This document shows, piece by piece, positions 12,593 through 48,066 of a DNA stretch of 64,000 nucleotides (position 1 is the first letter of the stretch; every line of letters begins with the position of its first letter). The position numbers were made by a program, and so were the translations under genes. The notes beneath the pieces are model-generated. The model made no database searches. It worked only from the letters and a program-made list of their open reading frames with translations, and had not been told where the DNA came from. Origin of the DNA: Marthasterias glacialis (taxonomy: Eukaryota > Echinodermata > Asteroidea > Forcipulatida > Asteriidae); the NCBI GenBank assembly GCA_911728455.2, contig OU452236.1, positions 5,946,171-6,010,170 on the forward strand. Reading direction: 5' to 3'.

Positions 12593-12779
12593 GGGCCCAA
12601 TTTCATAGAGCTTAAGCACAAAAGTACTTGTGCACAACTAAATCATGCTGACCAGAATGAGGTTACCAGCCCAAAAACATGCCACATGTACAGTCTGCGA
12701 CTGATATCCTTCTTCTTTTTGCCTAGCAGAAATTGTTTAAACACTATTTTCTGCTTAAGAGCTCTATGAAATTGGGCCC
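12593..12779. mobile_element. MITE of the GGGCCCAATTTCAT family, second copy
   Basis: Inverted ends GGGCCCAATTTCATAGAGCT and AGCTCTATGAAATTGGGCCC are a perfect 20-bp pair. The interior has GGTTACCAGCCCAAAAACAT. The two copies lie in tandem and are diverged from each other. Confidence 0.85.
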
Positions 12780-12890
12780 AGCTAGGCTTAAATTACCCAC
12801 TGGATCACTTGTCATCAGATTCCAGTAATTCTGGTACAAGAACTATAGTCTAGTGAAGATTTTGTTAAAATTCAACCCCTGTGTATATGT

Positions 12891-13520
12891 CATTGCCTTC
12901 ATGCCCCCCCCCCTGTTCCTTGCCTCCACACCCCCCTGTTCCTTGCCTCCATGCCCCCGTTCCTTGCATCCATGCCCCCTGTTCATTGCCTCCATGCCCC
13001 CGTTCCTTGCATCCATGCCCCCTGTTCATTGCCTCCATGCCCCCTGTTTCTTGCCCCCCATTCCCCCTGTTCCTTGCATCCATGCCCCCTGTTCATTGCC
13101 TCCATGGCCCCTGTTCGTTGCCTCCATGGCCCCTGTTCATTGCCTCCATGGCCCCCCTGTTCCTTGCCTCCATCTCTCCATGGCCCCCTGTTCCTTGCCC
13201 CCATGCCCCCGTTTCTTGCCTCCATGCCCCCTGTTCCTTGCCTCCATGCCCCCTTTCCCTTGCATCCATGCCTCCCTTTTCCTTGCCTCCATGCCCCCTG
13301 TTCCTTGCCTCCATGCCCCCTTTCCCTTGCATCCATGCCTCCCTTTTCCTTGCCTCCATGCCCCCTGTTCCTTGCCTCCATGCCCCCTTTCCCTTGCATC
13401 CATGCCTCCCTTTTCCTTGCCTCCATGCCCCCTGTTCCTTGCCTCCATGCCCCCTTTCCCTTGCATCCATGCCTCCCTTTTCCTTGCCTCCATGCCCCCT
13501 GTTCCTTGCCTCCATGCCCC
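12891..13520 (+). repeat. Minisatellite: 22-bp unit with a 67-bp higher-order repeat
   Basis: The basic unit is TTGCCTCCATGCCCCCTGTT plus CC. The 3' half (about 13240-13510) is four near-identical 67-bp blocks of three units (22+22+23): TGCATCCATGCCTCCC recurs at 13261, 13328, 13395 and 13462, exactly 67 apart. Units of 22 and 67 bp are both 1 modulo 3 and stop-free, so all three forward frames stay open for over 200 codons. These are not genes. Confidence 0.95.
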
Positions 13521-15229
13521 TTGAAATTTGTCAGTAGAAAAGTTCCCTTAATAGAGGTGCCCCTTAATACTGGCCTTGGTATTATGTTTAAGGTTTCTTG
13601 AGAAGTTTAAATTTTGATTGGACTTGGGATGGATGCACTCATTTGTAGTGGATAGTTGGCATACCTCCCTTGTTCAGTTTTCTTGTCAGATATTCAGACA
13701 AAGTTACAAGGTCCCATTGTGTAGGTAGTACCCTAGACCTAGTTTGTAGCTCCATGGTAGTACCCTGTAAGTTTATTTATAAGAGTGCCCACACTCTACA
13801 TATTTTTGATCAGTAAAACATAAATAAAAAACAAGTGTTTGTTTCCTACAGCTGGTACATTTTCTATTTCTCAACACTCTGAAGAGGCACGTCTTGTCAT
13901 TGACAATCACCCCATGTCAAGCATTTTGAAATTCCTTGAGATCCCCAAATTTCAATTTTCAACAGCCCCAACACACCCTGCCTTGTGGCACTCTCTGGTC
14001 CATGCTCTGTGCTCTAACCAACACCCCCAACCCTGCCTCATCAGCCAGTGTCAAATAAAAGGTTACAATCCAGTGTGACAGGCTTGGATGTCTTGTAGCT
14101 CAGAACTTTTGCTAGAACAAGAAAGTGTTTTATGTGACCATTCCATTTTCTTAATTTTGTAGGATAGCTAAAAATTTTTTTTAATGACCTCATGTTTCGA
14201 CTGTAGCAGAGTCTTTCTTAAAGTTATGAGGGTATTTAGGGCCATATCACGTGAGGCAATCTACAGGGTACCAGTTTACAGGCAGTCTCAAAGAAGAAAG
14301 AACAATCAAAGTTCAAGTTGTCTTTGCAAAGCAAAATGGCTCTTGTGGAATCGACAACACCCACATAAAAAGGCCCTTCAATTTGCGAAGCTTTTGAAGT
14401 ATAAATGATTAAATCACAACATAAAACCATTTTAGATGCTCCAGATTGCACAGTAGAGCTATTCAAACAAAACATAAACACCAAATAAAAAACCATTCAG
14501 AGGACCTGGTTTCAATTCAGCATGCTTCGGCCACACTTGCAAAATTTGGGTTCAGAATGCCCTAAAGTTTTGAAAAAATCCTGGGGAGAACCCTGTTAAC
14601 AAAAGTTTAATGGGTCTCCAAATGCTCTGATTTCTTGTCATCACTCTTCCAAGAAGATTTTCAGCACTTTGCAAATGTGTGTACAGTTTACAGAAAAAGA
14701 CTCTTAGTCTTGACCTTGGTTCCCCTTAGGAATATTTCCATCAGAATGTCTAAAAACTTGAGGCCTGACAGTGTTATTGTTGCCTGACCACACTGTATAT
14801 GTTTGAGATCTGTACTGCTGCTTGTAAGTTTGTAGTTGGCTGTCAAATGTGTCACAACAGTGAAGTGGTCCAGGGACTGTGTGAGCGGGCACAGCTTGCT
14901 GATTTTTTTTATCCATGACCTACCTGAAGGGGGTAGTGTGGATGGTTAACTCCAAGTTTACAAATACTGGAGTTGCCAATGGCTGGCCTGTGGGTCTGCT
15001 GTCTTGGCAGGTGGTCTAATGGTGGGGTGATGCTTTGGTGGTGGGGGTGGGGGTGTTGGTGAGGGTGTGGTGAGGGTTAGTAGTTATGGGGACGTCACCT
15101 GTAAATGGGGAAGGGGCTGGGAGTGATTGAAATGAAAGGGTAGAAAACGGGTATTTTTTTATTTAAGCAATGTAAGGTCATCTGTTAATGCATACTAAGA
15201 TTATGACTTGCCTCGCTTTATACAGTCTT

Positions 15230-15516
15230 AAGCCCCATTCACACTATGTGAATTTGTCGGGGAAATTCCTGTGAAAATTTGTTTGACCCTTTCATACTTA
15301 AATTGCTAACCCTGGCAAACTCCCTGGAAATGGCTACCCCTGCTTTGGAGTAGGGTTAAGTGAGATAACCCCGGGGTTGGTATGCTGAGTGTTCATTTTC
15401 CCCAGGAAAATTGAATCACGTGTGGAACAAATATAGGGTTGCAGTAGGGTGAAAATTTCCCAGGAATTTCCTGGGGTTTGATATCATGGGAATTGGCATT
15501 AGTGTGAAAAGGGCGT
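15230..15516. repeat. Dispersed inverted-end repeat family E, copy 2
   Basis: Begins AAGCCCCATTCACACTATGT and ends TTAGTGTGAAAAGGGCG, an inverted pair. The interior contains GTTTGACC, AACCCCGGGGTTGG and TCCCAGGAATTTCCTGGGG. A partial relative lies at about 8130-8335. Confidence 0.65.
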
Positions 15517-15920
15517 AAGTTGGGGTGATGGGGGTGTTGTAAGGCGATTCAGGGGTTTTCCTTCCTCCATGGTTAGGGGTTCTCTGCGAAATTGGGGAAG
15601 AGAAGAAGTTTGTGCTAACCCGTCCATGGGTAATAACCACTGATCCTGGGCTAACAAATGAAAAAGGTTGAAACAGTCAAGGGTTTCATCCTCTTTTTAT
15701 TGTAAAAGGAATGAGTTTGGGAGTAAACTAACAAAAATCTTTCAGTCTTTTTACATTTTTTAATTGGTATTGGGTTGTGACCTTACCCCATACCCCCCCC
15801 CTAAACCCCGCCCGACACTTTGAAATATGCAATTTTTGTCTTTCTCAATATCATCATCGATGGCAACATCATCACTGATTTTAACAAACACTTTTTGGTG
15901 GTTGTCTTTTCTGCACCCAG

Positions 15921-40617
<24,697 letters not shown>

Positions 40618-41424
40618 TCCTTCCTCTCCCCCCTAGGTCGAATGACAACCATGCCATGTGACCGAATACCATGTGACCAGTCATGTGATAGATCAGGTCA
40701 CAAGAGGGAGCCCTTCAGACCCATGTCTTGGTGGAATCCTTTTCATCGCAGGTATTTGGGGCAACTCTGCATCTGGACAGTTTTTATAAAGGTATCAGCC
40801 GGTGGGTATCATTGGTGTTACCATGGCAACAACCTGTGCGATTACTCAGTGGTCACAAGGAGCGTTTATCTTCTTAAAAAAGGTGGACGAGTTCTTCAGT
40901 ATTCATGAATCTCCGAGGGCATTTTGCATGCGCTCACTTCAGTTCACACCATGAAAACAGAAAAATGGGCAGCCTGGTGAGCCATCAACAAGATTCATCC
41001 GTGTGTATTTGTTCTGCTACAGCAATTACCAAGTTCAAACATTTCTTGTGTCCGACAGAACCAATCTAAAACTAGAGAGACACTTATAAAACAAATCATA
41101 AAAAAAAAATCATCATCTGCATTTGGAAAAGGGGTACTTTTTTTTCTTCTTCAAACTGGACATTGCCTTTTCGGATGATGCGGTTCCTGTCTAGTGCCCT
41201 CGCATGGTGATTTCCAGACATGATGTATATTTGGCAAAAGGACAAACTTTTTTTCACCTGTACAGTAAAAAGTTGTAAAAATTCATTAATTAAAAGTAAA
41301 TTTAAGGAAAAAAAAGGGCTGTAAACAGTTCTCTTCGAAGCCGTGCAAAAGATTGTTGTCGAGCAATTGTGGACTTGTACATTGGACCTAATCCTACATT
41401 ATTGGATGTGTCGATGTTTGTTTT

Positions 41425-41601
41425 GCTGCAGCCATCTTATTTTTTTCTTCTCCCAATTAAGCCAATGTAACCAAATGGAGGCTTGGAGAAAAGACCAAAA
41501 AAGATTGGTACCATTTTATTATAATGAAAATCAGTATCTGTGATTACAGTTACATGTGGGAAACTTGACCAGGATGGTTGCAGCATTATGAATGGTCTAC
41601 C
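41425..41601. mobile_element. MITE family D relative in the EEIG 3' region
   Basis: Shares CAGCCATCTT, CCAATGTAACCAAA(T/C), GAGGCTTGGA, GACCAGGATGG and ATGAATGGTCTA with 58752-58934. The left terminal repeat is lost. Confidence 0.55.
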
Positions 41602-42659
41602 AAGTATTAAAATGGAAGTGGCCAGACAATTTTTGGTTTTTGATCGATTTAAGAATGTTGTATTTGTCCAAGTGGCTCCACAAGAATAAGTATAGAGTAT
41701 AGACCTTGTAACCTGTGATATCACTTACAAAAGAGACTGCCACAGATCCTGGACTTCCTGCAGGTACAAAGCCCAATGAAAAGTTTGCATTTTATGGAGA
41801 TTGCACCGTAGGATTTGTATCAACTTTTGTTATGAGGAAAGGGCGCTCGTTTCAAAACTTGTTCAGCTAGGTTTTTTTTAAACAATTCTTGCCTTTATGT
41901 GGTAATCATGATACAATATGTAAACCTTCTCATATGACCAGTGTAGTGGTTATTCCTGCAAGGAAGTGCCCTGGAATGCACATGGTCGCTCTATTTGTAA
42001 ACAAGGTGACATGGTCTATACGAAAGTGAAAGTCCTTTAAATGCAATCCAACTGTGGCCAGTAAGTTCCTTGTTTTGACAGTGTTCATTTGTAAGGTCAT
42101 TATATTCAATGTACACGTACATTACTTTGAAAGAAAACAAAAACAAAACGTTGAAAGAAGTTCACATTTCCAATGACGTTTCATTTTTCTGGTTTGCTTT
42201 AAAGTCTCAGAAAAAAAACACGCAGAAGCCAAAGCAATAGAACAGGGGCTCAGTTGTCGTCTGTGGCTGCTGTGCACGCCCTCTATGTCAGCTATGGACA
42301 AAGAGTATCAATTTCATGTACAATGCCTGTATGGCAAAATTTTCCAGAACAACCAATGGGAAAGGTGTTCCAATAGAGGGACAATAGTAGCGCGCACAAA
42401 TCACCTAAAAGCACATATGCACAGATAACGACATGCACAGCATTCTCCGAGTTACATTTCCATGGTGGAAGCGAAATATTTTCTGTGCAGAGCGAAATTG
42501 GATAAATGCACACTGGTCATCCCCGGTACTGCACCTCCCTGTGTGACTGTTTAGAAATTGGATATTAATATCGTGAACACTGTACTTGATTTTGTTCTGC
42601 AGTATTATATTCATCAACATTTCAAATGTATTTGTTGCAAGCGTTTACAAAAAACGAGA

Positions 42660-42665
42660 AATAAA
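42660..42665 (+). terminator. Candidate proximal poly(A) signal of EEIG
   Basis: A canonical AATAAA lies about 2.05 kb downstream of the stop codon and is followed within 30 bases by a T/G-rich stretch. It is a sequence-only candidate. Confidence 0.35.
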
Positions 42666-43959
42666 TTTTGATGTAATTTTTCATGACCTGTATGACTTTT
42701 CAACAGAAAAAAAAACAACAATGAGGGTGATGACTGTAAATACTTGTACAATTTTAGCTATTTAAAAATATAGCCGTTGTCAGCCAAAGGTCAGTAAAAG
42801 TAGACTACAGAGCGGCCATCTTGGTATTTTGTTCTATGGCCCTTTTTTGAAACCACGGTGTAGGCTTACGCTCAAACTCGGGCTCTGTCAGTAAAATTTA
42901 AAAACGTGCGCTTTCGGTATGGGGCTTCAAACAGCGCATAAGCCAGAACTGGAGCCAAAGACAAAGTCAGGGTTTCAAAAATGTGACCAATCCAAAACCT
43001 TGGAGGAATATAGACTGGTCCCTGTTTTGGTGTTGTGAATCAGTGTTGTGATTATAGGTGAGCAAAAGGGAATCTGACCAAGATGAAGAGGGTAGTTGCT
43101 AGTCCGTCTTCGGCTATATGGCTAAATTGTTATTGGCTATGGTAGCAATGTTGAGCAACCTAGCCGAAGGCCTTGCTTCAGATGTTTGGTCTTTAGGGCC
43201 GTGACCCACAAGACAGTTTACAGGCAACCAGTTCCAGGCTATCCCCAAGGAGAAAAAAAACATTTCAACTTTGACATAATTTCCTAGTGGATGGTATAGC
43301 ACGCTGTAAGAATAACATCTTATGCTACTTAAGTGTTTTTGCTCCTTGGTTGCCTCCAAGTTGCCTGTAAATATTATACCTTGTTTGACAGGTCCTTCAG
43401 CTGTACTGTAAGCTGTAGTTTCTTTATGTGGTATTTCATTTTCCCATCCTTCAACACTGCTTTGATATTTAGTGATTTTAACAAGTGTTTCAATCAAGTA
43501 GGCAAATTCTGTGTGCAGAAAATGTACCCCCAAATACACTCATTTTTCAACTTGTGAGTTACACCCTTCTGCTTAATTTGTTTCTTCTTAACCATAACAA
43601 ATTATGTTGATTTGACTACTAGATCATTGCAGAACTCTGTTAAATCACTGTGTGAATGACAAATGTATTCATTAAGCATTTTCCCTTGTACTCTTCTGTT
43701 GTTTGTCGGTTTATGTGCAACGGATTCAGTCAAAGGGTGTTCCACTCAATCATAGTTTGTCCACAGACGCCCTGGACCAGTGCTGCGTCATCATGTGCTC
43801 TAGTACAGGACATTCATAGCAATACCCTCAGGAACAGCCATAGCCATAAACTAGGAAACGGCCTTAGAGAAAGGGTGTGCAAAGATGCTGTATATTGAAA
43901 AATAATGCCACTAAATAGATTCAATAGATGTAAAAAATGCATTGAGATAAAGAATACTA

Positions 43960-44045
43960 TGTTTGGTTTTACCCATACACCGATGTGTGATAAGCACTGT
44001 ATACTCAGTACTTTCCGAAGTCCTGCGGTAAAAGAGAGACCATTT
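43960..44045 (-). mobile_element. SINE family 1 tail fragment
   Basis: The reverse complement gives CCGCAGGACTTCGGAAAGTA, CAGTGCTTATCACACATCGG and TGTATGGGTAAAACC, as in 20878-21045. It lacks the tRNA-like head. Confidence 0.6.
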
Positions 44046-44094
44046 TGAAATGTACAATTTGCAGAGGGTAATGAAAACTATTTAATAGATGGTA

Positions 44095-44470
44095 AAGTTT
44101 ACATACGGGGATTTAAAGAATATTTTTTTGTTTTTACCCTACACTGATGTGTGATAAGCACTGTATAGACTAATCCGAGCAGCTTGTTCATGGGCGTATA
44201 CACCATCACAGCTATGCCCGCCGCACGCGCGTGTCGACGCACAAGCACTGTCAATTCTCCATGCTGATTGGTACATATGCTCGCTGACACGCTATTGTTG
44301 TGTCGTACACGCGTGCGGCAGCCATAGCTGTGGTGGTGTAAAACACCATAAACGAACGCTGCTCTGATTAGTGTATATTCAGTGCTTATTTGAGTCCTGT
44401 GGGACGACTACTCAGGGTGGGATTCAAACCCACAAAGGACTTGGGAAGCACGGAGTACACAGTGCTTATC
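44095..44470 (-). mobile_element. tRNA-derived SINE (family 1), interrupted by a MITE
   Basis: Read on the - strand, the copy has a B-box-like GGGTTTGAATCCCACCCTGA and the tail words CACAGGACT, AAGCACTG and ACACATCAGTGTAGGGTAAA. It is split at TGTATA by the element at 44168-44371. Confidence 0.65.
44168..44371. mobile_element. Long-TIR MITE (204 bp) inside a SINE
   Basis: Arms of about 75 bp are inverted: CTAATCCGAGCAGC...CACAGCTATGCCCGCCGCACGC on the left, and on the right, read in reverse, CTAATCAGAGCAGC...CACAGCTATGGCTGCCGCACGC. The direct repeat TGTATA flanks it (44162-44167, 44372-44377) and is present once in uninterrupted SINE copies, so it is a target duplication. Confidence 0.78.
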
Positions 44471-45339
44471 AAATAGCTTTCTTATCAAATGGCTGGCAAA
44501 ATACTTTTACATGTAAGTTACAGATGAAACAAGGTGTTCAAGCTCAGAACATTGGCGTCCAAACAGAACACCAGACACTCCCTGTGTCATTTAATATTAT
44601 CAGTTATTCTGAAGCCACAGTATTCATTTCAGTAATATGTGTTGGCCTGCGTATTATAGGGATTACATTTTTTACAGCTTATGTGCAATTTGTTAACATT
44701 TATCGGCATATACTGATCGTCTGGCTGTTTAACCATGTAATTACGCTTGTAGAATTGTTCATATTTTTAATTTGTTTTTTTAAATTGTCGTGTTGTAGTT
44801 TTTGCGCTGCTGTTGACTCTATCGTTAACAGTATTGTATCATTGCCGAAAATTATTATTATTTTAACTGTAATTGATATAGTGACGACCAGGTACCAGAA
44901 ACTATGACAAAGCAATTTGTGTGAAGTGAAGATAGGACATTTTTTGTTTATTTATTTATTTTTTTTTAATTATGATTTTTATTTTTGTTTTATTTGAGAT
45001 CAATGCATTATGTAAGTTATAACAGTATTCATAAAGTGTTGGCTTTTTTGAGAAGGACCTCTTTTGTATAAGGATTACTATTGGACTACATTTGACTGGG
45101 GTATTTTCTACCATTACAACGGTTATTTCCATTTGCAATTATCTTGTTCCTCAATTTTGTAATGTGACTATTATAGGTGTGCTTAACCCTTCTACTCTTG
45201 GTAACATCTATGTATTGTGTAAATGCATTTGCCACATGATATCATAATGCAGGCTGGTATAGTTTATTTATCTCTCAAAACCACAGGGAATGATGTTGAA
45301 TGGTCAGACAGTAGGAGGGTTAAAGTCAAGTTTAGTCTT

Positions 45340-45850
45340 TCTGTAATCGATCCAATTGATTAAGTGTCTCAATTTGGTCATTTGATATTGTTAGATGGTT
45401 AATGCAAAATACCGATAGATTCTGTAAATCACTTTCAATTAATTGGTGAGCAATCTATTGAACCAGTGATCAATAGTCTGGTTAATCGATCCAATACATT
45501 AATCAATCAATGCATTCATTAAATAATTGATCACCAGATCAATTTACCTTTCCATTAGTATGGTTATTTCGAGCTACTTTTCCCATTCACCAATAATCAA
45601 TTTAATTCACCAGTTGATTCCCCCAATTACACACTGCCATCATACAATTAATTTTTATACCTTATTTTAGTTTCCAAGAAGTCAAGGGATTGTTTAATTC
45701 TAAACAGAAACTTCATTGGTCAATTGATTAATCAATATTTGATCAATACATCAATCCAGCATTTGAAGAATCATGTTATTTGATAATCCTAATTCAATCC
45801 TCAAAAATCAATAAGGTATTAAATAATCGCCAATAAGTATTATACATGTT
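45340..45850. other. AT-rich block dense in ATTGAT/ATCAAT words
   Basis: Numerous ATTGAT, AATCAAT, TTAATCAAT and ATCGAT words on both strands within about 500 bp. There is no open frame or clear repeat unit. Confidence 0.5.
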
Positions 45851-46217
45851 GGTTTTAAAAATAAATAAATTGTGTTCCCCATCTCAAAAATATAAAGGTA
45901 AAAATATTTTGGTTGATTTCCCCCAGTGATTTTAACTGTTTTTTTTCTTTAGATGTGCCCATTTGCAGTGTAGTGTTTTGTATAAGTTTTTGTGGTTTGA
46001 TTTGTTATTTTTAAAATTTTGATACAAAAAACTGCACCCTGGGTTTGGTCTAACCAGCACAAAGAATTAATTTTGTTTTAAGAATTGAGGATCGGTTTGT
46101 GTATTACAGGAAGAAACAGATGAAAAGTTACAGATTCTTAGCAAAAAGTTAAGCACAAGTTAAGATAGGCCTACATGTTCTGTTGTTCTGTTTTGAAAAT
46201 GATTTTAAAGCCCTGTA

Positions 46218-46810
46218 ATGACCCCAACTCAACCGATGTCATTGCCCGCAAAAAAATCTTGGTTGCGCCATTTTGGGAGTCAGATTCCCTGTGTGTTAGG
46301 CCGTTTCCAAATGAGCGGATGTGGGTAGGTCACCACGTTAACATGCTTTGAAGCATAGCTTGCCCACAGCAACACAAACTCAGAAACAGCCCTATTGAGC
46401 AGTGTGTTTTTTGAGTACATGTACACACTGTTAGATGTGCACCTTATCTTCACATGCAATTTGACTCCCACTTTAATGACAAACCATAGGCAGACGGTAG
46501 CCGTGTGCAAAGATTATAGAGCGCCGAAGGCGCAAGATGGGGAACTCTGGCTGAAATGTGAAATATGCATGGGTGCCATTTCGGCAAGTGACTCTATTGA
46601 TACAACAATAGATACGTGCAGATCAGTGCAGACAATGACCATTGCTATCAATGGGAAACAAAGCATTCACTTGTCGAAATGGCGCCCATGCGTATTTCAC
46701 TTTCCAACAATAGATAAAGGCCCAGTTTCCCATCTTGCGCCTTTGGCGCTTTATAATCTTTGGCCGTGTGTGACACAGTGCAAGTTGTCTATACTCCGAG
46801 TCCTGTGAGA
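46218..46810. mobile_element. Composite: MITE family A copy broken by other elements
   Basis: The left part (46218-46300) and a later part (about 46455-46500) match family A. The middle has a small element with inverted ends GGCCGTTTC/GAAACAGCCC flanked by TA (about 46301-46406). A 255-bp element (46508-46762) sits in the right part. The right end of family A is missing, replaced by SINE-like sequence. Confidence 0.6.
46508..46762. mobile_element. Long-TIR MITE with 8-bp target duplication (hAT-like)
   Basis: Ends CAAAGATTATAGAGCGCC and GGCGCTTTATAATCTTTG are near-perfect inverted repeats; similarity between the arms extends about 90 bp (AGGCGCAAGATGGG, GCATGGG(T/C)GCCATTTCG). The element is flanked by a perfect direct repeat GCCGTGTG (46500-46507 and 46763-46770). 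An 8-bp target duplication is typical of hAT-superfamily elements. The 137-codon open frame across it is a by-product. Confidence 0.8.
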
Positions 46811-47514
46811 ACATTTCCACAGGCACCTTGGAAGGACGCAGGTTCGATTCCAATCTGAGGTGTCTGTGGGTTTTCTAGCTTTTTTTCTTTCTGCTGGACT
46901 TTCAAAGTAACGGGTGCTTTACAATCACACAATGGTGAAAGGCAAAAACAAAACTGAAGATTTGTAATGAGTTTTGTTTTGGCGAAAGTTACTGAAGTTC
47001 CTAGGGATTGTCCAGGATGTTTTGTTTGATAAGCAATTGATTGTAGGCAATGAAGCAGGCCTATGGAGTGTAGTTAATACTGACGATTCCTGTAGACTTT
47101 GTGCATGTGAGGCCAAAGACAGTCATTTCAGATATTAACCTTTGCGTGATATATTGGGCTGTGAAACACTGTTACAGTTAGCCTGCAATGTAAGACGCAG
47201 CACTTCTTCAAAGACAATATTTGTTGTGTCATTCCAATACAGTTTGTGTGTTTGCGTGTAGCAGACTCAAGAATATAAGTGTACAATTAACACATGAAAT
47301 CTTCTTATAATAATTACCGCCAAAAGAACTAAAAACTTTACAAATCTATGTCGATTTGATGGTTTGATATGAAATACAATAGACTGTGCTAGTCTTGTGC
47401 ATGTTTGAATTTTGAAAGTGGTATGATTTTGTTTCTTTCCAGCATTAAGGCAATGTACTTGCAACTGAAAATTCCCGAAAAAAATTCAAATTGGCGCAAG
47501 ACTTGCACAATCTC

Positions 47515-47704
47515 TTGACCCAATTCACCTGACATCATCATCATCAAAATAATCCTGGTTGTACCATTTTGGGAGTCAATGCCCTCATGTGTTATACAGT
47601 GTAGTGCGCATTTTAGGTTTGGCGGCGTTTACACGCTTACCACTGACACTCCAAATGGTGAATATGGCAGACAGTAGCCGTGCATTGGTGGTACAAGGAG
47701 TCAA
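47515..47704. mobile_element. MITE family A, copy 3
   Basis: Begins TTGACCCAATTCACCTGACA and ends GGAGTCAA, with the same interior order as 1418-1607. It lies shortly before the distal candidate poly(A) signal of EEIG. Confidence 0.7.
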
Positions 47705-48060
47705 TAGCTGGTGGTTTCAATCAAAAATCACATAATTCATTGACTAGTCTTACGATGAAATGACTGCCAAATTCTTGACGTGGGAAACATGTTGCTTATT
47801 TGGCGTATATGTATTTGCCCAAGGTCTATTGGCTGGTTAGTTGCATTTAACTGTTAAAAAAAAACACTTCAATATTTGTCCATCAGCTCCTTCCGTTTAT
47901 TAATATTTATCATACTTTTTTGCCTTTATAAACTTGGATGTGCTTGTGCATAGCTTCCTATTGTTTTACAACCGTGTAATATCATATTTTCTAATTATTT
48001 ATCAATATGGATGTACAAATTTCTGTCTGTACATGATAATGGAATCAAACTTTGATTACT

Positions 48061-48066
48061 AATAAA
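48061..48066 (+). terminator. Candidate distal poly(A) signal of EEIG
   Basis: An AATAAA sits in AT-rich, 3'-UTR-like sequence and is followed by GTGAGGAGTCTTGTTTTTATT, a plausible downstream GU/U-rich element. It lies about 100 bp before the satellite array starts. If used, the 3' UTR is about 7.5 kb. Confidence 0.4.

Larger units (their letters stand above)
1..15920. other. Repeat-rich 5' block (EEIG intron 1 or upstream flank)
   Basis: EEIG exon 1, which should carry a basic start like MAF-KKKK and a VPFVNGVLF-like motif, was searched for by eye and not found. It is probably upstream of the window. Apart from the candidate exon at 3709-4015 and the listed repeats, this block shows low-complexity AT-rich sequence, a GT microsatellite (884-905), a poly-A tract (6557-6577) and poly-G tracts. 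Confidence 0.6.

Noticed and set aside
12853..13601. Open frames of over 210 codons in all three forward frames, plus long minus-strand frames (Pro/Cys/His-rich or Gly/Met/Arg-rich proteins)
   Set aside because: They are translations of the 22/67-bp minisatellite, whose unit lengths cycle through all frames without creating stops.
43114..43539. 141-codon minus-strand frame in the EEIG 3' region
   Set aside because: No motif, and it crosses a repeat with ACAGGCAACC/GTTGCCTGTAA inverted ends (about 43215-43372).
44371..44907. 178-codon open frame with hydrophobic stretches (possible membrane protein)
   Set aside because: It starts with GTG inside a MITE/SINE junction, and the hydrophobic part is AT-rich sequence giving Ile/Phe/Val codons by composition.
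46395..46808. 137-codon open frame
   Set aside because: It spans the inverted-repeat MITE at 46508-46762 and its flanks.
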